Source: Sanguinoderma infundibulare
Lineage: Eukaryota; Basidiomycota; Agaricomycetes; Polyporales; Polyporaceae
Direction of reading: 5' to 3'
Assembly (NCBI GenBank): GCA_032821775.1
Contig: JAVLRN010000002.1
Location: 1,984,001 to 2,048,000 of the forward strand
DNA length: 64,000 nucleotides
Part shown: in pieces, positions 44,935 through 56,397 of the stretch
Layout: each line of letters begins with the position of its first letter
Position numbering within the stretch: the first letter of the stretch is position 1
Program-made: the position numbers and the translations under genes
The notes under the pieces: model-generated
What the model was told of the DNA's origin: nothing
The model's input: only the letters and a program-made list of their open reading frames with translations
Database searches by the model: none

Positions 44935-45387
44935 GGTGGTGCCGCGTCGCGGGCTCGCCGAAGACGGCGTGAGCTTGTTGAATGCAAGTGCAATGATCAT
45001 GTTTCTTGACTCGGAACGCTGTACAGTCGGAATAGTAAGAAGTTACATAGTATGCGCACCATGAAACCCGCGTTGTCATTGACGCCGGTGTTAGGCACGC
45101 AACGATGCTGGCTCCTGTCAGGTACCCGAAAGCCTAAAGCAGGAGTACCAGTCGGGCTGTTCGTCGGGGATGTGAACAGGACCTGGATTTTGCCGTGAAG
45201 ATGTCGGGAACTCGCCCTCGCACCAGACGAGCGTCGTCATCACTTGTCCCAATCCTCCACCCGTCACCGACGGTTTCACTGCTTATGAGACGGTATGTCG
45301 TCATTGTAGCACTTGTTGGGGTAGTGCGTATCTCATACATGGGAGCTTTAGTCGTGTTCAGGATGGTGGCTCACAAGTGCGCCCATC
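44935..45387. other. Intergenic
   Basis: 3' flank of the membrane-protein gene. Overlapping short ORFs on both strands (45134-45340 and 45195-45638) are not convincing, except that the second overlaps the MYND remnant. Confidence 0.4.
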
Positions 45388-45549
45388 ATGAATGCCGCCC
45401 TCGAGGCTCCCAACGCCAAACGATGTGCCGGATTCAAGAGCGTCTGGTACTGCAGCATCGATTTCCAGAAGCGACACTGGTTGTGGCACATCTTCCACTG
45501 CAAGACCGACAAGCCGATCGCCGCCCCGAGACTGTGTGGTTCTTTGTAG
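45388..45549 (+). pseudogene. Degenerate MYND zinc-finger fragment
   Basis: The frame from 45388 reads AKRCAGFKSVWYCSIDFQKR and HWLWHIFHCK, the second half of a MYND finger (normally RCxxCxxVxYCSxxCQxxHWxxHxxxC). Two of the zinc-binding cysteines are Phe here (GFK and IDF). The first CxxC half appears only in another frame (KCAHHEC near 45377). The piece ends at a TAG at 45549. It is therefore a decayed fragment of one of the many MYND proteins of mushrooms. Confidence 0.6.
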
Positions 45550-46677
45550 GTATGTCTACAAAACGGGAGAGCCAAATGCCTATTGTATTCACGATGACTC
45601 CTTTTCGGCACCGCAGCAGCATCGTCCGAGAGTGCTAGCGCTCATTCCGTGCCAATGAGCGATTGTGAACTTCAAGGGCAAACCTGCCCCAGATCGCAAT
45701 CTGTGTACCCTCTGTCCTCCTTCGGTTCAAGCGTTTCAAGGGGCCTGCGTCAACCGCAATCAAACCAACGGTTCCCCTATGGTTCATCTCTTACCTGTAC
45801 GTTTCATGCCTGTTTGCATACGACCCATCTGATTCTGAGCGTGAACGAGGGCCAGGTGTCGTTTGCTAGTACTGCAGTGCTACCTGCTCAGGAAGGAGGT
45901 GCGTTTCCTTTGTTCCCATTGCGAGCGGACAAATGCCTTCTCCACTGCATTTTCGAGGTTGTCCTTTCGTTATTCTCGCTGTCCAAGCCTCTTCGATGGT
46001 AGCCTTGAATCGCTTACACGGCGGGCAAAGACCTATGGTTCTTGCCAGGAAATTCTTGGGAGGCCTGTGCAACATTTAATGTGTCTTTCCGCCCCTTTGT
46101 CCTTCTCTTTCTTTTTCTGCAAATGATAGCGACGCGTTACGCGGTGCATGATTTTCCCATGAATGTCCTCATGCGAACGAGGGGCCTTGCCCGCCGTGTT
46201 AGGGCCCGTTTGGCGCAGGATTGTTACCCGTGCTATGGTCCATTAGATTAACTGTCGGAAGCCGACGGCCGGGCGCTCTCTCTCGGTTAGGCAATTCAAA
46301 CGCCCGTCCACGAGCAGGTAGAAACCAGTGTCCCGCTCCCTCGTCTCAACCGTTTGGAAAGAAATTTTGTGTAATAGTTCAAAAGTACAAGCTGCATCAT
46401 TTCCGAAGATTTTAGGACAAGCCAGGGGACGGGGGATGCGGAGGGACATCAATTTATGCGCTCCGGACGTTTTGACGAACCGTGAGACAGCCGGTCACCA
46501 GTCACCGGGATTCAATGTAATGGACCATGTTACGGGTAACAGACGTGCGCCGAACGGGCCAAGTTACGCTCCTTTCAAGTCATCTAGGGGCGAACAGTCT
46601 GAGCTCGCAGCCGTCGTCGTACACCGTCCACTTGATGTAGGCGGTGGGCGTTTCCTGGGCTGTCCTGGATGGAAACG
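45550..46677. other. Intergenic upstream of hydrophobin 1
   Basis: Only chance-length frames. One plus-strand frame runs through into the hydrophobin promoter (46328 onwards) and is not a gene. Confidence 0.45.
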
Positions 46678-46685
46678 TATAAAAG
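46678..46685 (+). promoter_or_regulatory. TATA box of hydrophobin 1
   Basis: TATAAAAG, about 105 bases upstream of the ATG at 46789, with a pyrimidine-rich leader between. Confidence 0.75.
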
Positions 46686-46788
46686 CCACCAACGACTCAG
46701 CGAACGATCTTCAGCTCGAGCCCGCCTCCGTCGCAGTTCACAGCTACTCTCCCCTCAGCGTTCTACCAGCAACAGCACCACATTCAAA

Positions 46789-47257
46789 ATGTTCGCCCGC
46801 TCCATCGCGTCCCTCTCCACCGTCGTCTCGCTCGTCATCCTCGCGGCCGCCTTGCCGCAGCAGAACTCCCCCACGTGCAGTACCGGACCGGTCCAGTGCT
46901 GCGACACGCTCCAGAACGTACGTATCCGTTGCCCGTCTTGGAGCCCGCGCGTTTGCTCACCTCGGCTTGTCGACACAGGTGTCGCACCCCGAGGCGGCGA
47001 CGATCTTCGGCTTCCTCGACATCATCGTCCAGGAGGGCATGGATGTCGTGCTCGGCCGCTCGTGCTCCCCGATCAACGGAGCGAGCAACACGCAGTGCAC
47101 GCAGAATGTGGTGTGCTGCCAGAACAACAACGTCGTGAGTTTTCTCTCCCTCTCTCTGTCTCTCTGTGCTTTCTTGTCCTCGTTCTATGATGGCTCACAT
47201 AGTCGACGGTAGAACGGCGGCCTCATCTCCGTCGGGTGCGCCCCCGTCATCTTCTAA
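46789..47257 (+). CDS. Class I hydrophobin 1
   Basis: Hydrophobins are small secreted proteins that assemble into amphipathic films on hyphae and fruiting bodies. Exons 46789-46917, 46979-47134 and 47213-47257 give 109 residues. A signal peptide (MFARSIASLSTVVSLVILAAALP) precedes the mature protein. All eight cysteines are in the class order: 30, 37-38, 72, 83, 89-90 and 104, with 33 residues between the first CC pair and the fourth Cys, as expected for class I. The conserved phrases VQCC, NVVCCQ and SVGCAPV are present. The intron positions match those of hydrophobin 2 at 59305-59782. The gene is intact. Confidence 0.95.
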
Positions 47258-47993
47258 GGAGCGTCGTTACGCTCCCGCGACGCCAGCCAAGTTGGAGCTC
47301 GGCGCACGGGCCTACAGGGGTCCAATGGACAAATGATTTGGTATGGACTGAATGTGGAATGTAGCGCGCAGCCCTGTACATGAGGGTCAAACAGTTCAAG
47401 TGTATGACATGCGCTTCAGGAACTTTACCAGGGTGTCGTCGATGTCTTCGCGTGCTAGTGTTGTACAGTTTGCCGGACTAAGGGAGCTCAGGTCGGATTG
47501 AATTTGTGCCTTGGTCCTTGACTCTGCGGCGTCCACACATACCTATTCTCTGTCGCCTTGGCGTGGAGTGCAGCGGCAAGGTCGCGGATATGCTTGACGG
47601 GCGTGGTCGAGGAGAGAATGATAGCCGGAGGGTTGTGGCTGATCGGGCGTCTGAGATGCTTTATCGGGACACCATTGTGGCGCAAGGCTTGTCCACGAGC
47701 AACGTCATTTCCCAGCAGTGTCTCGCGTCCGCCGTCCTCGCCTCGAACCTCTTGTCGTCGAGTTGAGTGGTCTGCAGAGATGCTGGACTCCCGCCAATTT
47801 TGGAGAGTGAGAGTTGCTCCACGTGATGCACGTCGTTTGCAGAGACTTCTATTCGGCTCGGCATTGCTGCCCTTTGGCGGGCACCGGGTTCGAATCGTCT
47901 CCCTCTCACCACACTCATCCTTGCCTCTCGAAGCTAGCCTTCGTATTTATCCGTCGCCTCTTCTGTCTACCATCCATATCTCTCAGTTTTATC
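47258..47993. other. Intergenic
   Basis: 3' flank of hydrophobin 1 and leader of the next gene. Frames that run into the next gene (47558 and 47814 onwards) are upstream extensions without coding character. A GGTTCGAATC word near 47887 was checked as a possible tRNA and rejected. Confidence 0.45.
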
Positions 47994-48983
47994 ATGGCTC
48001 CTGTCTTCACCCGCGCCCTCACCTCCCGGACCGGCTCTGGCATGTCTCCCGAAGCATTCTCGCTATACGTCCGGGTCCTGGCCCTCGTCGTACTCGCCAC
48101 ATTCCTCGCTTCAGTCGCCTTCGTGGTTTACCGTCGCCGGCTCCGCAACCGGACGCTTACCACCCAAGTCGAGGCCCAGGCCGAGGTCGACAAGGCATGT
48201 GAACATTGTGAAGACGCGTCAAGCTCGCCGTCTTCCGGGCACCCAGTCCTTCCCCTCCATCCCAGCCTCACATTCTCTGGTGCGCAGGTCACAAACCAGT
48301 CCGCCTCTCCGACTCCGCACGAGCCTCCCTTCAAAACGGGTGAGATGTGGACGGCATTCAGGTCCAACGCCTCCCTCGTAACCCTTGCCCGGGACCCTCT
48401 TTCGGATACCCTGCCGGATTGTACCCCGGATTCCCCCAGCATATATTCTCCCTCATCTACTACTTCCCTCCCAGGAAAGTCCAGTCCGCACCTCTACTGG
48501 CAGCCACAGACGCCTCCTCGGCCCAACGCGACCAGCATCACCGACTCAGTGGTCATCGCCCCCTACATGTTCGCTACCTCTCCGGAAGCGGGTTCCCCCG
48601 AGGTAGTCGGCGGTCGCATCGAGGTCTCATCTCGAGGCCGTTCGGTGCCCGCCCGTACCATCTCTAACACCAACGGCGACAACTCCTGCATCTCCGAGGA
48701 TACCGAGTCCGACTTCGAGGTGGACCTTGGCACTGTCAAGCTCAGTTTCAAGCGATACGCTACCATCATCGACACCGTATCCCTTCCCTCAGACCTTGCA
48801 CTCCCTTACACGAAGGCCGCCTCTCCTCTTAGACTCGTTGACGACGATTCTTCCTCTGATTTAGGCGACGACGTCCGCGATCTCTACTTCGGCCATGATG
48901 ATGAAGATGACGACGACGATGGGTGCGATCTCGGAGTTGCCCAGGGTTTTTCGCGGAGCGAGGACGCTGTGTTCGTGTTGTAG
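47994..48983 (+). CDS. Single-span membrane protein, Ser/Pro-rich with acidic tail
   Basis: One exon of 329 residues from ATG 47994. The N-terminal 25 residues (MAPVFTRALTSRTGSG..) are followed by a hydrophobic span VRVLALVVLATFLASVAFVV and then YRRRLRNR, which predicts a type with the long C-terminal part in the cytosol. That part is low in order, rich in Ser, Pro and Thr (DSPSIYSPSSTTSLPGKSS), and ends in a strongly acidic run (DDVRDLYFGHDDEDDDDDG). No catalytic domain is visible. The ATG is chosen because frames further upstream lack coding character. Function unknown. Confidence 0.65.
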   Translation: MAPVFTRALTSRTGSGMSPEAFSLYVRVLALVVLATFLASVAFVVYRRRLRNRTLTTQVEAQAEVDKACEHCEDASSSPSSGHPVLPLHPSLTFSGAQVTNQSASPTPHEPPFKTGEMWTAFRSNASLVTLARDPLSDTLPDCTPDSPSIYSPSSTTSLPGKSSPHLYWQPQTPPRPNATSITDSVVIAPYMFATSPEAGSPEVVGGRIEVSSRGRSVPARTISNTNGDNSCISEDTESDFEVDLGTVKLSFKRYATIIDTVSLPSDLALPYTKAASPLRLVDDDSSSDLGDDVRDLYFGHDDEDDDDDGCDLGVAQGFSRSEDAVFVL

Positions 48984-49378
48984 TTGTTTCTTCGCTGTCA
49001 CATGTCTATCCGATGGCGCACACTAGCACGCATTACTATTCAGCATCCAATGTATGGTACATAACTAGATATCCATTTGTTTATCGTCTCTTAATCGTCT
49101 TGAGAATGTTCCGACCGCTGTAGTACCTCGCGCGAGTGGGGTTTGCGAGCTAGACCATGACGTCTCAAAGTCTAGTAGGTGAATACTATCTGTGATTCTA
49201 TCATGAGGCTGACCTCCGAGTACGTCGACACCAATTTGCAACAAGGTGGATTTCCTGTCTCATCATATACCCGTTTATGCGGATCGCTCACGTTCGCGCT
49301 CGCAGATCAACGCCGTCCGCATCGTTCCCAAGGCCATTTGAACGCTCAATCCTCCCGTGCCTCAAATCAAACGCTATG

Positions 49379-49971
49379 TCAAACGCGTTCTTCTCGGTGA
49401 TGAGCCTGGCATTCACTGAAGTGCGAGTTGGGGAGTCTGAGTCGTCGCATGCGCAGCTGCTCAGGGGCCTCGGAGTTTGCGTTCAACAGGACAGGGACGT
49501 GCAGGATGCCGAATCGAGAGACTGGAACAGCATAGTGAATGCGTGCATACAGTAGCGGCAATCGCGGTGCTCTTTTCGGGCTCTGTATGGGCACAGGTTG
49601 TACCAGAAATGGTTGGAATTCGATTCTTGAAACTGACTTCGGGTTGACGGCCGTTCGAAGCCCACTCTGGCACATGCACATTGCGACTATGAGTTCATGT
49701 TCGCCTATGGGAATCGCGGCTGCCCCTCGGAGGAGCAAGTCTAGATCGGCATACAGAATGAAGGTGACGATGATCAGCATAGGGAAGACGACCACAACTA
49801 GCACAGTGCGACGCACCGTCTGATACGTAGTTTGATTCCGGGCAGTGGGTCTTGAAGCTTGAACACGTTGCCCTGTTCGAGTCGCCCGAGGACGGTCTCA
49901 CGCTCGCTTCTGGATCTTATAGGGGAGTTGTCCGTCTCCGTATCCTCAGCCTCTAGCGCCTCGAAGCCCAT
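49379..49971 (-). pseudogene. Possible single-span membrane protein, frameshifted
   Basis: The minus-strand frame from ATG 49971 reads MGFEALEAEDTETDN and GRLEQGNVFKLQDPLPGIKL. It then loses frame at about 49825. The next frame continues directly with a membrane span (VLVVVVFPMLIIVTFILYADL) and GAAAIPIGEHELIVAM. Together they look like a short-tailed membrane protein with a one- or two-base lesion just before the span. No family is recognised, and the C-terminal half (after about 49600) may be non-coding. Confidence 0.35.
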
Positions 49972-50251
49972 TCAAAGTGAATTGAGCCAAGTTGAGCCAG
50001 AACTCTACACTCCTACCTCAGACAGTGTTGAATGACACCGTCGTGGTGTGGTAGAGCGCGCTATTACACTTATGATGGAGCGATTGACATTAGATTATGT
50101 AATGGATTGGTGTGAGTAATCGGAATCCGAAATATGTTCCCACACCTATCTTTTACCCCCTGAGGTCTTTGCGGGGTCCAAACTTGTCGCATGTCTTATA
50201 TATTGTCGCACCGTGACTTCCTTCTCCACTCCAGAACGCTATCTCTCTACC

Positions 50252-51973
50252 ATGCCAACTTCCTTTGGTAACCTCCTGCTTGCCACTGCGTTTATTATCA
50301 CGGTAGTTTTGATAGCTTTTAGTGCGTGGCCCAAGACTCGCACGAACGGTGATGATCAGAGGTTTGGTGCCAACCACGCCAGCCTCAAGGGGGAGAAAAG
50401 GTCGTTTGTGCCAGGGTCATCACTTCCGGATCCCGACCCCCTCGTCAAGTTCGATCTCGAGACCGCTATGGCTCGGAACCACGTAAACGCGAACAAGACA
50501 ATCCGTTATCCGTACTTCCAGGTCCGAGTCTTCTTCACCTCCCGAAAGCACGCTGTCTAACGAAAGCTCCCGCAGAACATGGCCGATGCACATCAATTAG
50601 TGGATAGAGATCAAAAAGGAGTACAAGTGGTATCTCGACCAGAAGGCGAGAGTGATCCGCGAGCAAGGTTAGTCATTCGTCGTATCAAGCCAGTGATATC
50701 ACTTGATCAAGAAGCTCACTCTCTTTCATACAGGCAAGGTGGCGATCGACCCCATGCCCGACAACGACGAGGCATGCAACGAACTGTTGCTGGAATTAGT
50801 GAACTGCCTCCCGAAGCGATACCCTACGCTGTTCAAGCGCGGTTGAGCAGACGGCATCGTCAACCTTGTCCCTAGCGAACACCATGTCTCCATGAGCGCC
50901 AAGAAGGGCACTGACGCACTGCTCGTCATCTCTCGGTGCGTATCCGCGGTGTCGTCCTTCTGCCTGGCTTGACGCCGCATACAGGCTGGTGCAGGACGAC
51001 TTTCTCATGGGCCGGGAGCGCGAAGACGGGCAGATCTACCTTGCCGGAGGTCTTATCGCTTTTCCCGGTGCGTGTCCCACTCTTCCGTACGCCCAGCGAC
51101 GCTGCCAGTGACTTATCGACCCATTCCCATCCGTCGCAGGCACATATCTCTTATCAGACACTATCAACAAGCCGCTGCGTGTTCTTCACGGGCATGTCCC
51201 ACACTTCAACGAGAAGCTGCTCATGAGTGTCGAGCGGACGCTCAAGCGCTTCAAGACGGACCAGCCCTTTGAGCGGTCGAGCTGGATGATCGTCGACGAC
51301 CGTAACTTGTTCTTTCGTAAGCGTGCATGTGTTATGGATTGCTGTGTGGGTGGCGCGCTTACCTCGACATTGCCTTGACACGCTGCAGATAACATCGCGA
51401 GTGCTCCTCTAGTAGACCCGAACGTCCATCCGAAGGACCTCTGGTTCCGGATCGATCACCAGACGTTCCGCAAGCTGCCTTGCACGAACGCGATCATATT
51501 TGGAGTGTGAGTGCCGACATCTGGTAGGTAGACCCATGCGATGCATGCTGACGGGAGAGACGCAGACATCCCATCACGCGGAGGATAGAGGACCTCGCCG
51601 AAAGCCCACTCTTCCCGATCCTACTAGAGAAGGTGTACACAGAGTCAGACCCGGTGCTCCTGAAGGTCAGCTTTCCGAATCCCAGCCGTTCCCCGAGGTC
51701 CATTGGCCACTAACTCGAATCATATTCAGTACAAAGCGACGGATAAGTACAACGAGATGCTGCTGCCGTACCTGCGCAAGATCACCGAGAGCCAGATCGA
51801 ACGCGGGCTGATCACGTATGTAACTGGTCGCTCCCACCTTACTGTGTCCTAACGCCAGGAACTTCTACAGGCAAGAGGACGACGTTCGATCTTTCCGGGT
51901 GCCGTGGAAACAGTCTACGTTGTCGGTCCCGACGGATTCGGAGGTTAGGCTGCGCATTGCCGAGAATACATAA
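50252..51973 (+). pseudogene. DUF3445 protein (heme-dependent oxidative N-demethylase-like), broken
   Basis: An N-terminal anchor (MPTSFGNLLLATAFIITVVL) is followed by exons that splice in phase to the stop at 51973. Family landmarks include WIEIKKEYKWYLDQKARVI, DNDEACNELLLELVN, KGTDALLVISR, GQIYLAGGLIAFPG, WMIVDDRNLFF, DLWFRIDHQTFRKLP and YNEMLLPYLRKI. Three lesions fall in the first third: one extra base at 50587 (after AACATGGCC), an in-frame TAG at 50600-50602 just before WIEI, and a TGA at 50844-50846 where the family reads on (FKRG-stop-ADGIVNLV). All later exons are clean, which points to recent loss. Members of the family bind heme and remove N-methyl groups in some cases; the role here is unknown. 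Confidence 0.75.
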
Positions 51974-52581
51974 TGGGTGAGTACTTTTGCCCGACGACGC
52001 CCATTGGGATCGATCGTTGACCTCTCATGTCTGACTCGTCTGTATGCTCTCTTCTTATCTATGTAAAGGAGGCATTCTCTCAAGACATGCATGCGGACAA
52101 GTGCACCTACTGACACGCGAGTTCTTGTCAACCTCAATGGCTCGATGATATCATCGTGCATCATCGGAAAGGCAGTGCTGTGCCACAAACAGTAAATCAA
52201 GCGCCCATGGTCCGCTCTCTGTTCAACATCGCGAGGACCACGCTGAGATTTGCACGGGTGGGTATGCCTTTGTTTCACCAGTTTTAAAGACTGAGTTAGA
52301 TTCTCTTAAGACTGTCATGGCGCGCATTCCTCAAGCCTGCGTACGAGGAGGCTGACGTGGTCAGCGCGCACTCGGCCGACTGAAGTGGGTCGCGTCTCGA
52401 TCGCGACCGCAGAATAGATGTCCACTTCCCCGTCAGCCCTCTGGGCACCTCATACGGCTGACAGCACCTTTGCCGTATATCTACCCCAACGCAGCCTGTC
52501 GCTCTCCATCCCCTCGCTTCCTTTCCGTCTACCACCTTCCACCGCATCCGCTCTGTCCTTTGGTTCTCACCCTTAGTCACC
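51974..52581. other. Intergenic upstream of the kinase gene
   Basis: No gene on the plus strand. Two minus-strand frames (137 and 112 codons) have shadow-like composition. A pyrimidine-rich leader precedes the kinase ATG. Confidence 0.45.
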
Positions 52582-55550
52582 ATGCCTCTCAAGCTCAAGG
52601 CGCTCCTTTCAAACAAGGATAAGGACAACGACAAGGTGAACGCTCACCCAGGACAGCTCGCACGCCGGTTCCGCGACCGGTTCGCCTCCAAGAAGGAACG
52701 GCGTGCTCCTCCATCCGGAGTGCCCACTGTCTCCGAAGACGTCCCTCTGGAAGTCGAGAAGGATGTTCATCTCGGTGGAATGGTTCGTGAAGTACGTCGT
52801 GTTCCCCCGTTAGGTTCCTTCGCGAGTGGGTCTGACCAGCTCGAGCAGGACGCCGAGACCGCCCCGGTCGTCGGTAACCATTGCAGCAGTCGTCCGAGCA
52901 CCGACTCTGTCGTTCCGGAACACTCATTGCCCGAGGAGACCTCAGTCTCACCTTGTGAAGCTCCAGAGCCCGAGGCCGTCGTCGACAACCATTTTAGCAC
53001 TCGTCCCAGCTCCGACCCTGTGGTTCCGGAACACTCGTCGCTCCAGTTCGCCTCGCAATCGACTTGCAATGCCCCAGAGCCCCAAGCCGATGTCGCCTCT
53101 ACCCAGCTCGTTACATCCCTCGAAGTCGATGTTGCGCCTACCCAGGTCTTCTCATCCCCCGAACCGTCCGGCGACCAGATGCCATCGCTATCTTCCGAGC
53201 CGTCCGACGACGAGACGATCCGGTCACCGGCTGCTGTTGTCTCCGCGTCCATCTCCAACCGTGACGTCAGTCGCAAGCCCAGCCCGGACGACTACCTCTT
53301 CTACGAGGTCCGTCGCAAAGGCCCAGAGGGTACCGTGCTCGCTGCTATTGGCCGCCGCGACAGGAAGCGGTACGCCGTCAAGGTGGTCCCCAAGGAAGAT
53401 GTGCCGCACGCCCAGCTGGCCCAGGTCTTCATGTCCCTTCATGTGCTCAAGGCCATCAAGGGCTGCCTCTTCGTCACCGACCTCCAGGCCGCCTTCGAGA
53501 CGCCGGACCATTTCTTCTCCGTATTTGTCAGTACTTATTATTTCCTTCTGATCCACATGCGCGAGGCTGACATTCTTCTCAGCCTTTGCATATGACGGAC
53601 CTCCGGGAGGTGATGACCCGGCTGCGACGCTTCTCCGAGGACGACGCCCGTTCAATCATGGTCGAGCTCGTACGTGCATTCTCCGCATCCTTGCCGCCTC
53701 ACCCTCGCTGAATCAGACACACCGCCAGATCCTCGCTGTTGAGAAGCTCCGCGAGAAGCGCATCGTGCACAGGGACATAAGGCCGGAAAACATCCTCTTC
53801 GACTACGAAGGCCACATCGTCCTCAGCGACTTCGGGTACGCGCACGCTTTCGGACGCCCGGTCGAAGAGCAGCCGTGGCGCGGCGCCGGCAATCCCGAGT
53901 GGGAGCTCCCCGAGAACCTCGACGTCGACGGCCATCGTAAAGCTGGCGGCGGCGACATGACCAAACGCTACTGCGGCACGCTCGGCTATATGGCACCCGA
54001 AGTCTTTGGCCCAGACGTGGAGGGTGGCTTCTACGCTCGCGGCATGGACCGTCCCCATGGATGGCATTCGTATACCGCCGACATCTTCTCTATGGGCGTC
54101 GTCCTGTACGAGCTTCTTGAAGCAAAGGTAAGCTCAACTTTATGCCAGATCTTCTTCTCTCGCTGACCGAATTGCTATGGCAGCTCCCGTATGGCATGGA
54201 TCTGACTGTTGACAAGGAGTTCGGAACCATGTTGCGCTTGCACGGGGACTACGAGCTCTGCAAGTTCAATTCGGGGGTGAGCAAATGTGTCAGGGACCTG
54301 ATCCGTCGAGTGCGTCGTCCTCGTGCATTATTGATGACATCCACTGACTGCTTGCGCGCAGATGGTGGCGAGGGAGCCCGAACGGCGTGCGAGTTGGAAG
54401 GTCATAAAGAGCCACCCTTGGTTCAAGGGCGTGTATGTACCTCGCATTCTCTCCTGTCGTCCTCTGCTCACCTGAATTGGGGACTAGCAACTGGGATGCG
54501 GTCGTGCCCCAGAAGGAGGCCTCATACCTAGCTTTCGCGTGCATTGACTGCGTTCACGTCCAAGAGGGCGTCCAGGCCGCCGGGTTCAACGTTCCGGGGA
54601 CCTTCGGTAACGTCTACTCAAGCGAAGACTCGCCGTACTTTGGCCCATACATGTCTCCCGAGCACCTCCTGGACCTCGGCTCGCTGGAGTGCAACACGGA
54701 CGAGGTCTTTCTGCCCCACAGGTGTCCGGGGGTGGATGAGTGCCCTGGTGCGGAATTGTGGAGGCGCCACTGCGCCTCTGTAGAGCGCGGCCTCCAGGAG
54801 CCGGAGGACCAGGCTGCCAGTGTCCCCCCCGCAGTGCCTGCCATCATCATCACGATGCCGTCTTCCAATCTCTCTTTCGGAACTCTGGCAGCAAGTCTTT
54901 CACGTTCAGCCGGCAACCCCTTCGAGCCGTCCGACAGTATCCCGCTCTCGTTGGTCGCCGAGTCCGCGGACGCACCCTCTTCCGAGGTGCACTCTACACT
55001 TCAGGACGAACGCAGCTCTTCCCCGTGTATCGTCATGGAGTCCCCTCACGTTACTGCTTCGTCGCACTGCTCCGCGACCGTTGTCGGCTCAACCCTCTCC
55101 ATGAGCAGTGCCTCCACCGTGGACTGCAACAATCCTGAGCCCATCCCCCTCGAGCCATGCGAGAGCATTCCACTCTCGGAAGTCATCGAGTCCTCGGATG
55201 TACCCTCCTCCCAGGTGCGCTCGACAACCAAGCACAAGTGTAGCTCTTCCGAGTTGGCCGCGGTCGTTTCCCCTCAAGTCTCCGCCCCATCGGACTGTTC
55301 CGCGACCATCGTCGTGTCGACCGCCTCCGCGCACCGTGCCTGGACGAACTGCAACACCTCCACTACTTCCAGTGTCACACACGTTGACCCGAGCTTGTTC
55401 GCTAGGAAGACGAGCATAAGCTCTACGGACAAGCCGTCCTCGCTGTCCGCTCACAAGCCGTGGTCCAAGAAGTGCATGGGCGCGATCAAGAAATGTCTCA
55501 GGTTTGCCGGTCGTCGCACGACGCGGAAGGCAGCTGCTGACGCCCACTGA
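52582..55550 (+). CDS. AGC-like serine/threonine protein kinase with long flanking regions
   Basis: Exons 52582-53526, 53583-53669, 53717-54127, 54184-54309, 54362-54432 and 54488-55550 join in phase to 900 residues. A Ser/Pro/Glu-rich N-terminal region of about 230 residues precedes the catalytic domain. The domain shows YAVKVV (ATP lysine), VHRDIRPENILF (catalytic loop), LSDFGYAHAF (metal-binding DFG), CGTLGYMAPEVF (activation end) and SYTADIFSMGVVLYELL. The arrangement and the CGTLGYMAPEV phrase fit the AGC group. Two departures from the consensus occur: the catalytic loop has Arg where Lys is expected (HRDxK), and the Gly loop is poor (KGPEGTVLAA). A C-terminal region of about 350 residues has repeated SIPLSxVxESxDxPSSxVxST units and a basic end. 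Its 3' flank is in the inverted repeat. Confidence 0.88.
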
Positions 55551-56397
55551 ACTGGTCCACCGCCCACTCCTCCTCCTCGCATTCTCCCGCATCACAGTCA
55601 CATCCGCTTCCTCCTTTTTGCAACTGTCTGATCAGCTTCGGATTGCTACGGAACATCTTTGTCTTCTCTTTCGTTCCCATCTGGCCTCATCTCCGCTTCG
55701 TCTCGAATTTCCCCGTCCACTGGTATCCAGCAACGCCGACTTGCAAGCCCGTCTCCAGCCCCCATATCTTTGGATCCTCTCATCTCTAGTCGCGCACTTC
55801 CTGTCTTCTGGGTTGTGGTTATTTGTGTCTAGATTTCAATTTCTCGTCTTCGGAACCGAGTCTCCTTCTCTCCTGCCATCGTCCTGATATCCCTTGTCCC
55901 GTCTGTCTCAGACCTCTTCTGTCTCTCGGATTCTCTATCTCTGTTTCGGATTCGAGTCTCGTCGTCATCTAGTACTCGGTGTGTCACAGTGACCCAGCGC
56001 CCGTTACCTTGTCTCGCTACAGCAGGATCCGGTTTTGTAACCCACTACGAATGCATGCCTTCATTTATCCGAGGACCGGTGCTCTCCAAGTGGCAGCACA
56101 AAGCACTGTCAACAACACGACGTTGTGCGCACAAGAGGTAGCGCCAGAACAATCTCCAGGCGTGATTTCTAACCGATGCCTTATGTAACGAATACGTAAC
56201 ATCGCTTCTCTCTCGAAGTCGTCCAATTTATCACTTGCCTCCACACCACTTCACGGGTTTGTGTGCTTATAGGACGGCTTGCAGCATAAGTACAGAAATA
56301 GGTAAGAATGAACTACCAGTTGATACCCAGTCCATTTCTACGCCCTTTGAGCAATCGCTAGCTTGACCGTCCTTGAGCTGACCTTCATCATTGCAGG
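55551..56397. other. Intergenic between the kinase and the MFS fragment
   Basis: Kinase 3' untranslated region (CT-rich) and MFS promoter side; all but the first 36 bases lie inside the inverted repeat. No gene. A short frame at 55979-56188 occurs in both arms only because the arms are identical. Confidence 0.5.

Noticed and set aside
47871..47910. GGTTCGAATC word that resembles a tRNA T-arm
   Set aside because: No matching T-stem, no D-arm or anticodon arm upstream, and no acceptor stem pairing.
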